From NCBI RefSeq assembly GCF_000463155.2, contig NZ_AWFZ01000028.1:1-64000 (forward strand): a stretch of DNA of 64,000 bases, given 5' to 3'. Position 1 is the stretch's first letter; every line of letters begins with the position of its first letter. Under the pieces are notes generated by a model. The model saw nothing but the letters and a program-made list of their open reading frames with translations. It was not told where the DNA came from and ran no database searches. The DNA comes from Siccibacter turicensis LMG 23730 (lineage in GTDB: Bacteria; Pseudomonadota; Gammaproteobacteria; Enterobacterales; Enterobacteriaceae). Positions 55,546-64,000 of the stretch are shown in pieces. The translations under genes were made by a program, and so were the position numbers.

Positions 55546-57333
55546 ATGTTCTCCGGGTTGAATAAGCATCAAAGAAAAAAACTGGCGGCGATGGAACTGC
55601 TGCGTACCGAAGATGCGATTCGCGATCGAACGCTGGGTGACTTCGCTCGTCTGGCGCGCACGCTGCTCGGGGTTGAGGGCTGCTTCGTGACGGTATTCGA
55701 TAACGACTATCAATATGTGAAATACGCCGATAACGTCGCGCACCTGCTGGAAAAGATGCCCATCGATGAAGCGATGTGCCAGTACTCGGTAAACAGCTGT
55801 GCGCCGGTGATTTGCAGCGATACCCGGCTGGACAGCCGTTTTAACGACCACCCGCTGGTGCAGACGGGATCGGTCATCTTCTACGCCGCCGCGCCCCTGA
55901 AAACCCCCGATGGCTTTGCGCTGGGCACGCTCTGCGTCAGCCATACCTCGCCCGTCACGCCGAACGCGCAGCAGATTGAGTGGTTCGTGCACCTCGCCGG
56001 GCTTGCCAGCGCCTATCTCACAGCCTGGTATACCGTCGGCCGCATCGATCCCCTGACCGGTCTGCCGAATCGTCAGAGCCTGCTGCGCGAGATGGATCGC
56101 CTGACCGCAGAGCAGGATGATACTCCCTTGATGCTGATCATCTTCGACTGCATTGAGATTACCCGCGCCTACGAGCTGTCGCGCTATCTCGGGCTGAAAG
56201 CGGTGGAGACGATGCTGCGCAATTTTGGTCCGCTGCTGCGCCTGCGGCTCCGGTTGCCGCCCAATCTGCAGCTCTACGCCTTTGCCCCCGGGCGCTACGC
56301 CGTTCTGGTGACCGAAGAGGTCGCGGAAATCATCATCAGGCGCACCCGCGCCCTGCCCCCGACCCAGGCCAGCATCACTGGCGATATTGATATTCCGCTG
56401 CGCACCCACGCCGGGGTTACGCCGTTTACCCCCTGCAATGACAGCGGGCAGGAGGCGTTTCGTCAGGCGGTGAGCGCGCTGCATGAGGCGATTCGCGATG
56501 AGATCCCGGTTCAGCTGTTTGACCCGGTGCGCGACGGCATGCGCAATAACGATTTCCGGCTGCTGTACGATCTCGGCGAAGCGGTGAAAGCCGGGGACCA
56601 GCTCTACCTGGTGTATCAGCCAAAAGTCTCGCTGCACGATGGCCGCACGGTTGGGCTGGAAGCGCTGCTGCGCTGGGATCATCCCCAGATGGGCAGCATC
56701 TCCCCGGCGCGTATCGTCACGCTTGCCGAGCGCACCAGCCTGATGGCAGATATCACCAACTGGGTGATTGACGAGGTGGTGCGTCAGCTGGTGCAGTGGC
56801 GCAAGGCCGGTCTGCTGCTGCCGGTGTCGGTTAACGTCACGGTGAGCGACTTTTCCGTACCGGGCTTTGCCGACGCGCTGGAGTCAAAAATGCTGGCCGC
56901 GGGCCTCACCACGGCGGACATTCGCATCGAGTGCCTCGAAACCGAAAAGGTGCTGGAGAGCGACACCGCGCTGCAGGAGCTGGATATGCTGAGGCTGCGC
57001 GGCTTTAAAATTCTGCTCGACGACTTCGGTGCCGGCTACAGCAACATCAACTATCTGCGCCGCATCCCCATCGATATTATCAAGCTCGACCGTACCCTCA
57101 TCAGCCAGATCACCCGTGACACCGGCAGTCGGGTGATTGCCCGCAACGTGATCATCATGCTGAAGGAGCTGGACTATCTGGTGCTGGCCGAGGGAGTGGA
57201 AGATCGTGACACCGCGCAGATGCTGAAAGCGTTTGGCTGTGATGAGATTCAGGGCTACTTTTTCTCAAAACCCATCAGCCCGGATGATATTCCGGCATGG
57301 CTTTTGCAGCATGACCCTTTTACCGATCTGTAA
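55546..57333 (+). CDS. GAF / degenerate GGDEF / EAL c-di-GMP phosphodiesterase
   Basis: The 595-residue soluble protein has an N-terminal GAF domain (about 25-160; TLLGVEGCFVTVFDN, SVIFYAAAPLKTPDG), a cyclase-like domain (RIDPLTGLPNRQSLL) in which the GGDEF site reads APGRY and cannot be active, and a C-terminal EAL domain (345-590). Its EAL catalytic residues are kept: EALLRW, NVTVS, DDFGAGYS, KLDRTLI, AEGVE and GYFFSKP. It should linearise c-di-GMP to pGpG; the dead GGDEF may bind GTP as a regulator. Confidence 0.9.
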   Translation: MFSGLNKHQRKKLAAMELLRTEDAIRDRTLGDFARLARTLLGVEGCFVTVFDNDYQYVKYADNVAHLLEKMPIDEAMCQYSVNSCAPVICSDTRLDSRFNDHPLVQTGSVIFYAAAPLKTPDGFALGTLCVSHTSPVTPNAQQIEWFVHLAGLASAYLTAWYTVGRIDPLTGLPNRQSLLREMDRLTAEQDDTPLMLIIFDCIEITRAYELSRYLGLKAVETMLRNFGPLLRLRLRLPPNLQLYAFAPGRYAVLVTEEVAEIIIRRTRALPPTQASITGDIDIPLRTHAGVTPFTPCNDSGQEAFRQAVSALHEAIRDEIPVQLFDPVRDGMRNNDFRLLYDLGEAVKAGDQLYLVYQPKVSLHDGRTVGLEALLRWDHPQMGSISPARIVTLAERTSLMADITNWVIDEVVRQLVQWRKAGLLLPVSVNVTVSDFSVPGFADALESKMLAAGLTTADIRIECLETEKVLESDTALQELDMLRLRGFKILLDDFGAGYSNINYLRRIPIDIIKLDRTLISQITRDTGSRVIARNVIIMLKELDYLVLAEGVEDRDTAQMLKAFGCDEIQGYFFSKPISPDDIPAWLLQHDPFTDL

Positions 57334-57498
57334 GCGTAACCACATGAGCGGTAATAAAAAATTCTTTTTCCTGCGCCAGACAGCGCCGCTACTCATTTGA
57401 TAGCGGTTACATGATTTTGGGCGGCAACGATTAGTGATTTTAATGTATACAGAACGTGCTACTGTGAGTATTCCATTTAATGGATTGCTGGAGGGGTT

Positions 57499-57672
57499 AT
57501 CCCTAATTTAAAGTTTGTCTGTCCAGTCTGTAGCGGCACCTGTTTTCATTTTACCCGTGCCAGCACAGACAAAAATCATTCCCACGGCGCGGCATGCGCA
57601 GCGTGCGGAACCCGCATCACCGCGCAGTCCTGTATCCCCAAAAAGCGGTACGCGACGCGAGCCATTCTATAA
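57499..57672 (+). CDS. YmcF/YnfQ-like small zinc-ribbon protein, non-AUG start
   Basis: A 57-codon frame encoding LKFVCPVCSGTCFHF, a short linker, then HGAACAACGTRITAQS: two CxxC pairs about 22 residues apart, with spacing and flanks resembling the E. coli cold-shock proteins YmcF and YnfQ (FRCPCCHGSQ..., GAKCIFCKSTMIT). No ATG, GTG or TTG lies in frame before the first CxxC; the best start is ATC at 57499, just after GGAGGGG. YnfQ is recalled as starting at a non-AUG codon. A perfect terminator directly follows the stop. An ATG frame at 57515-57742 overlaps it but has no domain. Confidence 0.7.
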   Translation: MPNLKFVCPVCSGTCFHFTRASTDKNHSHGAACAACGTRITAQSCIPKKRYATRAIL

Positions 57673-57699
57673 ACAGAGGCATAACGCCTCTGTTTTTTT
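57672..57699 (+). terminator. Rho-independent terminator of the zinc-ribbon gene
   Basis: The 9-bp stem AACAGAGGC / GCCTCTGTT with an ATAAC loop is followed by a T run. It begins at the last base of the stop codon. Confidence 0.92.
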
Positions 57700-57743
57700 A
57701 TCTGCCACACACCCCCGCTTTCAGGCGGTCACCGGCCGGTGAC

Positions 57744-59789
57744 TCAGTCCTGTAACCCACGGTTTTTAAGCATCGGTTCGATCTGCGGATCGTGACCGCG
57801 CCAGTCGCGATAGAGCGCCTCGAGATCCGAGGTGTTGCCTCGCGACAGTACCGCCTCACGGAAACGCTGGCCGTTGGCCTCGTTCAGCCCGCCCTGCTCC
57901 ACAAACCACTGATAGCCGTCATCGGCCAGCATTTGCGTCCAGAGATAGGCGTAGTAGCCCGCGGCATAGCCCCCGCCGAAAATATGGGCGAAGTAGCTGG
58001 AGCGATAGCGCGGCGGCACCGCCTCCAGCAGCAGGTTCTCCCGCGCCAGCGACGCCGTTTCAAACCAGGTGACATCCTTAATCTTCTGCCCCGCGCCGAT
58101 GCTGTGCCAGTTCAGATCCAGCAGCGCCGCCGACAGCAGTTCGGTCATGTCGTAGCCTTTGTTGAAGCGTGCGGACTGGAACAGCTTCTCGCGAAGCTCG
58201 TCGGGCATTGGCGCATCGGTCTGGTAGTGGCGCGCGTAGTGCGTGAACACCTCAGGATGGCTTGCCCAGTGCTCGTTAATCTGGGACGGGAACTCCACGA
58301 AATCGCGCGGCGTGTTGGTGCCCGACAGGCTGGCATAGCGGGTATTGGCGAACAGGCCATGCAGCGTGTGGCCAAACTCGTGGAATAGCGTGATAACGTC
58401 ATCCCAGGAGATCAGCGCCGGTTTGCCCGCGGCGGGTTTCTGGTAGTTGCAGACGTTGTAGATAACCGGCGCGGTCGCGGCCAGCGTTGACTGCTCGATG
58501 AAATTCCCCATCCAGGCGCCGCCGCTTTTACTCTCCCGGGCAAAGAAGTCGCCGTAGAACAGCGCCATGCCGCGCCCGTCCTTGTCGAAAATTTCCCAGG
58601 TGCGGACATCCTCGTGATAGCGCGGAATATCGAAACGCTCCACCATACGGATGCCAAACAGGCGATTCGCCGTGTAAAACACACCGCGGGTCAGCACGCT
58701 GTCCAGTTCAAAGTAGGGTTTGATGTCGTTCTCGTTGAGGGCGTATTTTTCGCGACGCACCTCGCCTGCATAGTAGTTCCAGTCCCACGCCTGCACGCTG
58801 AAATCCCCGTGCTGCTTATCGACCACCTGCTGGATGTCCGCCCGTTCCCGTTCGGCGCGTGCTTTGGCGGCCGGGGCGATATTGCGCATAAAGCGCTGCG
58901 CCGCCTGGGGGGTTTTGGCCATCTGATCGGCGATTTTCCAGCTGGCGAAGTCGTTAAAGCCGAGCAGCGCGGCCTGCTGCGCCCGCAGTTCCGCCAGACG
59001 CAGCACCAGCGCGCGGGTGTCGTTGTCGTCTCCGCGCTGCGCCCGTTCCCAGGCGGCGTTAAACAGTTTTTCACGGGTGGCGCGGTTGTCAAGCGTTGCC
59101 AGCGCCGGTTGCTGGGTGGTGTTCAGCAGCGGCAGCACCCAGCGACCGTCCAGCCCGCGGGCAGTGGCGGCCGCCGCGGCGGCGGCAATCTCCTCCTCGC
59201 TCAGCCCGTTCAGCTGGGCGACGTCGTCAATCACCAGCGCGCCCGCTTTGTTGGCGGCGAGCAGACGGTTGTTAAACTGGCTGGTCAGCCGGGCGGCTTC
59301 CTGATTAAGCGCTTTAAGCTGCGCCTTTTGCTCGTCCCCCAGCCGCGCCCCGGCCAGCATGAACTGCTGCCACAGCGTCTCCACCAGCCGTAGCGACTCC
59401 GCGTCAAGCCCGCTGCTGTGGCGCGTCTGGTAGACCGCGTCGACGCGCGCAAACAGCGCGGCGTTGAGCCAGATATCGTCGGCCAGCTCTGCCAGCTCGG
59501 CGCTGAACGCCTCGTCGAGGGTCTGCAGATAGTCGTTGGTATCTGCCGAGGTCATGGCAAAGAATACCGCCGTCACGCGGCTCAGCATGGTGCCGCTCTG
59601 CTCCAGCGCCAGCACGGTGTTTGCGAAGTCGGGGGCCGCGGGGTTCGCGATGATAGCAGCGATCTCGTCGCGCTTCTGGCGCACCGCCTCGTCAAACGCC
59701 GGGCGGTAATGTTGATCGGTTATCACATCAAAGCGCGGGGCCTCGTAGGGCAGCAGGCTGATTTCAAAAAACGGGTTTTGCGCGGACAT
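57744..59789 (-). CDS. dcp: Peptidyl-dipeptidase Dcp
   Basis: A 681-residue M3-family zinc metallopeptidase, the same length as E. coli Dcp, that removes C-terminal dipeptides from peptides. The zinc site HEFGHTLHGLF lies near residue 470 and FVEFPSQINEHW supplies the third ligand region. IFGGGYAAGYYAYLWTQMLA near the C-terminus is the conserved substrate loop. Divergent from ydfG with a 163-bp gap, as in E. coli. Confidence 0.95.
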   Translation of the reverse strand: MSAQNPFFEISLLPYEAPRFDVITDQHYRPAFDEAVRQKRDEIAAIIANPAAPDFANTVLALEQSGTMLSRVTAVFFAMTSADTNDYLQTLDEAFSAELAELADDIWLNAALFARVDAVYQTRHSSGLDAESLRLVETLWQQFMLAGARLGDEQKAQLKALNQEAARLTSQFNNRLLAANKAGALVIDDVAQLNGLSEEEIAAAAAAATARGLDGRWVLPLLNTTQQPALATLDNRATREKLFNAAWERAQRGDDNDTRALVLRLAELRAQQAALLGFNDFASWKIADQMAKTPQAAQRFMRNIAPAAKARAERERADIQQVVDKQHGDFSVQAWDWNYYAGEVRREKYALNENDIKPYFELDSVLTRGVFYTANRLFGIRMVERFDIPRYHEDVRTWEIFDKDGRGMALFYGDFFARESKSGGAWMGNFIEQSTLAATAPVIYNVCNYQKPAAGKPALISWDDVITLFHEFGHTLHGLFANTRYASLSGTNTPRDFVEFPSQINEHWASHPEVFTHYARHYQTDAPMPDELREKLFQSARFNKGYDMTELLSAALLDLNWHSIGAGQKIKDVTWFETASLARENLLLEAVPPRYRSSYFAHIFGGGYAAGYYAYLWTQMLADDGYQWFVEQGGLNEANGQRFREAVLSRGNTSDLEALYRDWRGHDPQIEPMLKNRGLQD

Positions 59790-59952
59790 AATCGGCTCCG
59801 GGGTAGTCGTCGTGACAAACCTCTAGCTTATGCAACGATGCCGCCCCCGGCAATGGGCAGGTCCGGAAACAGGATGATACCGCTGCGCCTTCACCGTAAA
59901 CCGACGGACGTGCTAAGGTAATACAACACAAAAAGCGTTGAGGAACAGTGAG

Positions 59953-60702
59953 ATGATTATATTAGTGACTGGAGCCACCTCCGGATTCGGCGAACATATC
60001 ACCCGTCGCTTCATTAAACAGGGCCACCGCGTTATCGCCACGGGCCGCCGTCAGTCGCGCCTGCAGGAACTGAAGGACGAGTTGGGCGATGCGCTCTACA
60101 CCGCGCAGCTTGACGTGCGCAACCGCGCGGCGATTGAGGAGATGTTAAGCGCCCTGCCGACCGACTGGCAGGCGATCGATATTCTGGTCAACAACGCCGG
60201 GCTGGCGCTGGGCCTGGAGCCGGCGCACAAGGCGAACCTGGAAGACTGGGAAAACATGATCGACACCAACAACAAAGGGCTGGTGTACATGACCCGCGCG
60301 GTGCTGCCGGGCATGGTGGAGCGCAACCGCGGCCACATCATTAATATCGGCTCTACCGCGGGCAGCTGGCCTTACTCCGGCGGCAACGTCTACGGCGCGA
60401 CCAAAGCCTTTGTGCGCCAGTTCAGCCTCAACCTGCGCACCGACCTGCACGGCACCGCGGTACGCGTGACCGACATTGAGCCGGGTCTGGTCGGCGGCAC
60501 CGAGTTCTCAAACGTGCGTTTCAAAGGCGATGACGCCAAAGTGGGGAAAACCTACGAAAACACCAACGCCCTGACGCCGGAAGACGTTACCGAGGCGGTC
60601 TGGTGGGTGGCGACTCTGCCGCCGCACGTCAACATCAACACCCTGGAGATGATGCCGGTCAGCCAGTCCTTTGCCGGTCTGAGCGTCCACCGCGACGCGT
60701 GA
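59953..60702 (+). CDS. ydfG: NADP-dependent 3-hydroxy acid dehydrogenase YdfG
   Basis: A 249-residue SDR enzyme matching E. coli YdfG (248 aa), which oxidises L-allo-threonine, serine and 3-hydroxypropionate-type acids and reduces malonic semialdehyde. Motifs: TGATSGFGEHITRRF, NNAGLALG, catalytic Ser in IGSTAGSWPY, and YGATKAF (YxxxK). The ATG at 59953 after GAGG gives the family N-terminus; the in-frame start at 59938 adds five residues. Confidence 0.95.
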   Translation: MIILVTGATSGFGEHITRRFIKQGHRVIATGRRQSRLQELKDELGDALYTAQLDVRNRAAIEEMLSALPTDWQAIDILVNNAGLALGLEPAHKANLEDWENMIDTNNKGLVYMTRAVLPGMVERNRGHIINIGSTAGSWPYSGGNVYGATKAFVRQFSLNLRTDLHGTAVRVTDIEPGLVGGTEFSNVRFKGDDAKVGKTYENTNALTPEDVTEAVWWVATLPPHVNINTLEMMPVSQSFAGLSVHRDA

Positions 60703-60789
60703 TCCCTGCCCCGGCCTGCGGGCCGGGTATGGGCTGCTCTGGTAAAAGATGATAGATTGGTGACATACCCGCTTAAAAAGTAAGAAATA

Positions 60790-61476
60790 ATGGCCGCTGA
60801 AACGCAACTTAATCCCACCCAACCGGTAAATCAGCAAATCTATCGCATTTTACGGCGTGATATCGTGCACTGCCTGATTCCGCCGGGCACGCCGCTGTCG
60901 GAAAAAGACGTTTCGGTGCGCTTCAGCGTCTCACGCCAGCCGGTGCGCGAGGCGTTTATCAAGCTGGCCGAAAACGGGCTGATTCAGATCCGTCCCCAGC
61001 GCGGCAGCTACGTGAATAAAATCTCGCTCTCTCAGGTGCGCAACGGCTGCTTCGTGCGCCAGGCCATCGAGTGCGCGGTGGTGCGGCGGGCCGCCTCCCT
61101 TATTGACGATGCGCAGTGCTATCAGCTGGAGCAAAACCTCAACCAGCAGCGCACCGCCATCGAGCGCAAGCAGCTCAACGATTTTTTCCAGCTCGACGAT
61201 GAGTTCCACCAGAGGCTGGCGCTGATTGCCGATTGCCAGCTCGCCTGGGACACCATCGAGAACATTAAAGCGACCATCGATCGGGTGCGCTACATGAGCC
61301 TCGATCACGTGTCACCGCCGGAAATGCTGCTGCGCCAGCACCACGATATCTATCTGGCGCTGGAGAAACGCGACGGCGATGCGGTGGAGCACGCCATGAC
61401 GGTGCACCTGCAGGAGATAAGCGAGTCGGTACAGCTGATTCGTCAGGAAAACCGCGACTGGTTCAGCGAAGAGTAG
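60790..61476 (+). CDS. rspR: GntR-family regulator RspR (YdfH)
   Basis: A 228-residue FCD-type GntR regulator almost identical in pattern to E. coli Ydf[66 protein letters not shown], and the FCD ligand histidines in DDEFHQRL and [10 protein letters not shown]. In E. coli it represses rspAB. Those genes are not in this window, so its target here may be elsewhere or ydfI-ydfJ. Confidence 0.93.
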   Translation: MAAETQLNPTQPVNQQIYRILRRDIVHCLIPPGTPLSEKDVSVRFSVSRQPVREAFIKLAENGLIQIRPQRGSYVNKISLSQVRNGCFVRQAIECAVVRRAASLIDDAQCYQLEQNLNQQRTAIERKQLNDFFQLDDEFHQRLALIADCQLAWDTIENIKATIDRVRYMSLDHVSPPEMLLRQHHDIYLALEKRDGDAVEHAMTVHLQEISESVQLIRQENRDWFSEE

Positions 61477-61487
61477 CGCAGCGGCGG

Positions 61488-61503
61488 CGTGATATTCGTC
61501 ACA
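61488..61503 (+). promoter_or_regulatory. Candidate CRP site upstream of ydfZ
   Basis: CGTGA-N6-TCACA matches nine of ten CRP core positions. Its centre lies about 70 bases before the predicted ydfZ transcription start, a spacing used by class I CRP sites. Confidence 0.45.
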
Positions 61504-61518
61504 CAAATTTGCCAAATT

Positions 61519-61559
61519 TTGATCGAGATTAAGGTTTTTAGCGGTCGCATTTTTACACT
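61519..61559 (+). promoter_or_regulatory. FNR-type promoter of ydfZ
   Basis: TTGAT-N4-ATTAA (61519-61532) differs from the FNR consensus by one base. TACACT at 61554-61559 is a good -10 element; the predicted start near 61566 puts the FNR site centre about 41 bases upstream, the activating position. E. coli ydfZ is known as an FNR-activated gene. Confidence 0.7.
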
Positions 61560-61603
61560 ATCTCCCGTCTGAGCTTTCACCGTCATTCACAGGAGATTCC
61601 CCC

Positions 61604-61807
61604 ATGAGAACTTACGACCGCAACCGTAACGCGATCTCTACCGGCAGCCGCGTCATGATCAGCGGCACCGGCCAAACCGGCGTCATCACTGCCATTCACG
61701 CAGACGGCCTCAGCGCTGAGCGCGTGCGTCGTGAAAAAACCGTTGAAGTGGAAGGATGCGAAAGGCAGTACGCCCCGGTTGATCTGATCCGTCTGGGCTT
61801 TCATTGA
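61604..61807 (+). CDS. ydfZ: Putative selenium-associated protein YdfZ
   Basis: A 67-residue protein matching E. coli Ydf[22 protein letters not shown] and EGCE near residue 50, holding the cysteine that is thought to bind selenium. Function in the cell is unclear; it is strongly induced without oxygen in E. coli. GGAGA precedes the ATG. An FNR-type promoter lies upstream. Confidence 0.9.
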   Translation: MRTYDRNRNAISTGSRVMISGTGQTGVITAIHADGLSAERVRREKTVEVEGCERQYAPVDLIRLGFH

Positions 61808-61815
61808 TGGATAGC

Positions 61816-61837
61816 GGTGCCGCCCCGCGGCGGCACC
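61816..61837. other. Hairpin between convergent ydfZ and ydfI
   Basis: A perfect 9-bp stem GGTGCCGCC / GGCGGCACC with a 4-nt loop lies in the 36-bp gap. There is no T run on either side; it may still end or stabilise both transcripts. Confidence 0.5.
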
Positions 61838-61843
61838 GGTGAG

Positions 61844-63313
61844 TTATGCCCCTGCGCCGTTAGCGAATGCCGCCACCGTCGCTTTTGCCCCCCGCTCGCA
61901 CAGCATCCGATACGCCTGCATCACCTTTCCGGTAAACGCTTTCTCGTGCGGCAACTCATTGCCAAAAATTGCCTCGATGCCCAGCAGGGCCTGCACTCGC
62001 GCGTCGCCCTCTTCGCTGGCGCATACCGCGGCCTGAATCTGTGGCAGCAGCGGATCGCTGACCTCAATCGTTGCCCCCTGCTCGTCCACGCCACCCACGT
62101 AGCGCATCCACGCGGCAATCCCGAGCGCCAGCAGATCGAACGACCCACCGTGCACCAGATGCCAGCGCACCGAGTCGAGCATACGCTGCGGCAGCTTCTG
62201 GCTACCGTCCATGGCAATCTGCCAGGTGCGGTGACGCAGCGCCGGGTTGCTGTAGCGCGCGATCAGTCGGTCAGCGTAGTTGGTCAGATCCACGCCTTTC
62301 ACCCGCAGCGTCGGGGCCTGCTCGTCGAGCATCAGCGCACGCGCGGCGTGCCGGAAGTTCACATCGTCCATGCAGTCGTTAATGTGCTGATAGCCCGCCA
62401 GATAGCCGGTATAAGCGAGGAAGGAGTGGCTGCCGTTGAGCATCCGCAGCTTCATCTCTTCAAACGGGATCACATCGGCGACCAGCTCCGCGCCGGCTTT
62501 CTCCCAGGTGGGGCGACCGGCCACGAAATTATCCTCGATGACCCACTGGCGGAAGGGTTCACAGGCTACTGCGGCCGGATCGCGCACTCCGGTGAGCCGG
62601 GCGATTTTCTCCAGCGTATCCGGCGTAACGGCGGGCACGATGCGGTCCACCATCGTCGAGGGGAAGGTCACGTTATCGGCGATCCACGCCGCCAGATCGG
62701 CGTCCCGCGCGCCGGCATAGGCCAGCACCACGTTCTTCATAACGTGCCCGTTCTCCGGCATGTTGTCGCAGGACATCACGCTGAACGCCGCCAGCCCGGC
62801 GGCGCGACGGCGTGCCAGCGCTTCCACCACCACACCCACTGCAGAACCGGGGCGCTGCGGCTGTGCAAGGTCCGCCACGATCGCCGGATGCGTCATCACC
62901 AGCTGCCCGGTGGCCGGAGAGTGGCAGTAGCCTTTTTCGGTAATGGTGAGCGACACAATGGCGACCTGCGGCTGGCACAGCGCGTCGAACACCGTTTCCA
63001 GACCGTCCACCTGGGCGTGCAGTGCGTTTCTCACCACCCCCACGATGCGGGCATTCCAGGCCTCAGCCGACATTTCGGCCACGGTGTAAAGATTGTCCTG
63101 GGCGCGTAAGTCGGCAATCTGCTGCTCGCCGCCGATAAGGTTGATTTCGCAGTAGCCCCAGTCGCTGCCGTGCTCAGCCGCGAGGATATCGGCGTAGACC
63201 GCCTGGTGAGCGCGATGGAAGGCGCCGAAGCCGAGATGAACAATGCGCGGCACCAGCGCGGTGCGATCGTAAGCTGGAAGCAAAGCATGTGCAGTAAGGA
63301 GTGGTGTGGTCAT
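61844..63313 (-). CDS. ydfI: Mannitol dehydrogenase-family oxidoreductase YdfI
   Basis: A 489-residue polyol/uronate dehydrogenase matching E. coli YdfI (486 aa) and related to fructuronate reductase Uxu[21 protein letters not shown] is the nucleotide-binding start, [12 protein letters not shown] and [13 protein letters not shown] are the substrate region, and [14 protein letters not shown] is the catalytic Lys block. The substrate is probably a uronate or ketose; not fixed here. It is read with the ydfJ transporter, 175 bp upstream. Confidence 0.92.
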   Translation of the reverse strand: MTTPLLTAHALLPAYDRTALVPRIVHLGFGAFHRAHQAVYADILAAEHGSDWGYCEINLIGGEQQIADLRAQDNLYTVAEMSAEAWNARIVGVVRNALHAQVDGLETVFDALCQPQVAIVSLTITEKGYCHSPATGQLVMTHPAIVADLAQPQRPGSAVGVVVEALARRRAAGLAAFSVMSCDNMPENGHVMKNVVLAYAGARDADLAAWIADNVTFPSTMVDRIVPAVTPDTLEKIARLTGVRDPAAVACEPFRQWVIEDNFVAGRPTWEKAGAELVADVIPFEEMKLRMLNGSHSFLAYTGYLAGYQHINDCMDDVNFRHAARALMLDEQAPTLRVKGVDLTNYADRLIARYSNPALRHRTWQIAMDGSQKLPQRMLDSVRWHLVHGGSFDLLALGIAAWMRYVGGVDEQGATIEVSDPLLPQIQAAVCASEEGDARVQALLGIEAIFGNELPHEKAFTGKVMQAYRMLCERGAKATVAAFANGAGA

Positions 63314-63488
63314 AGCGGTGGCTCGTTTTGTAAATGAAACAGTGGTTCAACAGATTACGTGGCGCGTCGCGCAGGACGTTGATCCTGAACAGGCTCTGCC
63401 GACTACCTTGACTAGAATGGTAACAGGATGTTTCTGTGGTGCGCCCACCGGGAGGTGAGCGCACGGAAAGAAAGAAGTCGGGACGACC

Positions 63489-64000
63489 TCAGACGTAGTG
63501 CCCTGCCCGCAGAGTATGGGCGGCTGCGGGTTCGGCGGCGTCTTCCAGCTGGTTTAGATCGCGGTCGCACACCTCCGGCATCAGCCAGGCGCAGGTTAGA
63601 CCTATCAGCGAGTAGATAACGATCATCGCCACAATGGGTAGCCAGCTGCCGGTCATGTTGCACAGCACGCCGGCAATCAAGGGTCCGAAGCCCACCGCCA
63701 CCAGCCCACCCGCCTCTTTGGAGATCGCCATGCGGGTGAAGCGGTTGCGGGAACCAAACATCTCCGCCATGGTGATATTTTCGAGCGCGAACAGTCCCAG
63801 CACCGCAAAGTTATGGATCACGATGATCGACAACATGATGGTGCCCGGGGCGTAGCTTTTATCGACGATAATCGCCAGCATCGGCCAGGCGAGAATAATC
63901 GCCGAGACGTTGAGCAGAATATAGGGAATGCGTCGTCCAAACTTATCCGACAGCCAGCCGAGCAGCGGAATGGTGATAAACCCGATGGCGGAGCTGATCA
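63489..64000 (-). CDS. ydfJ: MFS metabolite:H+ symporter YdfJ, C-terminal part (runs off the window)
   Basis: The frame is open from 63489 to the window edge; only the C-terminal 170 residues are seen. GWLSDKFGRRIPYILLN is the cytoplasmic MFS loop motif, followed by membrane segments with SIIVIHNFAVLGLFALENITMAEMFG and GPLIAGVLCN. It fits the MHS subfamily and the E. coli ydfJ position next to ydfI. In E. coli K-12 this gene is disrupted; here the visible part is intact. Its substrate is unknown, perhaps the sugar acid used by YdfI. Confidence 0.85.
   Translation of the reverse strand, partial: ISSAIGFITIPLLGWLSDKFGRRIPYILLNVSAIILAWPMLAIIVDKSYAPGTIMLSIIVIHNFAVLGLFALENITMAEMFGSRNRFTRMAISKEAGGLVAVGFGPLIAGVLCNMTGSWLPIVAMIVIYSLIGLTCAWLMPEVCDRDLNQLEDAAEPAAAHTLRAGHYV

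Noticed and set aside
57515-57742. 75-codon ATG frame over the zinc-ribbon gene
   Set aside because: It runs through the strong terminator at 57672-57699, has no recognisable domain, and competes with a frame that has clear zinc-ribbon features.
1-64000. CRISPR arrays, tRNA or rRNA genes, prophage or complete insertion sequences
   Set aside because: No regular repeat-spacer pattern, cloverleaf-like sequence, transposase or phage structural gene was recognised by eye; a tRNA or IS search tool would be needed to exclude degenerate copies.

Overview
The window reads as chromosome of a yellow-pigmented member of the Enterobacteriaceae (Enterobacter / Leclercia / Cronobacter / Franconibacter neighbourhood; the genus cannot be fixed from this sequence). 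Many blocks match E. coli genes in sequence and order: yneG-glsB-(MCP)-sad-yneJ, sotB-marC-marRAB-eamA-ydeE, and dcp-ydfG-rspR-ydfZ-ydfI-ydfJ. The DNA is GC-rich. I saw no rRNA, tRNA, CRISPR array, prophage or intact insertion sequence.

Layout. 0.4-2 kb: small ribosome-associated protein Sra, a DUF1264 lipoprotein and a SnoaL-like protein. 2.1-3.4 kb (minus): a compact type VI secretion set, orphan Hcp, Tlde1-like peptidoglycan effector and probable immunity protein, with ATA where the Hcp start codon should be. 3.7-8.8 kb: a diguanylate cyclase, a YghA-like dehydrogenase sharing a divergent region with a strong CRP site, a GH15 glycosidase and a VOC protein. 9.0-15.1 kb: carotenoid cluster crtE-idi(type 2)-crtY-crtI-crtB with convergent crtZ, predicting zeaxanthin; crtX is absent. 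15.6-17.2 kb: cytoplasmic trehalase treF. 17.4-23.4 kb (minus): uxaB, an acetyltransferase and three tandem diguanylate cyclases with different sensor modules. 23.5-31.8 kb: glutaminase, chemoreceptor, succinate semialdehyde dehydrogenase, lactate dehydrogenase-like enzyme and regulators. 32-37.7 kb: efflux and multiple-antibiotic-resistance block.

37.7-50.3 kb is accessory: a RelBE-type toxin-antitoxin pair, then a urea-uptake and degradation module (UrtABCDE ABC transporter, FCD-type GntR regulator, urea carboxylase, allophanate hydrolase), all on the minus strand. Urea would be imported by Urt, carboxylated with ATP and bicarbonate to allophanate, and hydrolysed to ammonia and CO2, without urease or nickel. 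50.6-57.7 kb: a zinc alcohol dehydrogenase with half of its structural-zinc cysteines replaced, a MetE-C-terminal-like methyltransferase preceded by tandem MetR-type sites, an MlrA-like regulator, QueH, a GAF/degenerate-GGDEF/EAL protein, and a tiny zinc-ribbon protein resembling the cold-shock proteins YmcF/YnfQ with no AUG start. 57.7-64 kb: dcp to ydfJ, with an FNR/CRP-type promoter before ydfZ.

The least expected items are the non-AUG zinc-ribbon gene (57499-57672), the Hcp start lesion and effector triad (2095-3397), the tandem MetR sites (52978-53010), the dyads before the urea operon, and the density of c-di-GMP genes: four cyclases plus one EAL protein. All family names are from recalled family features; no search was run.
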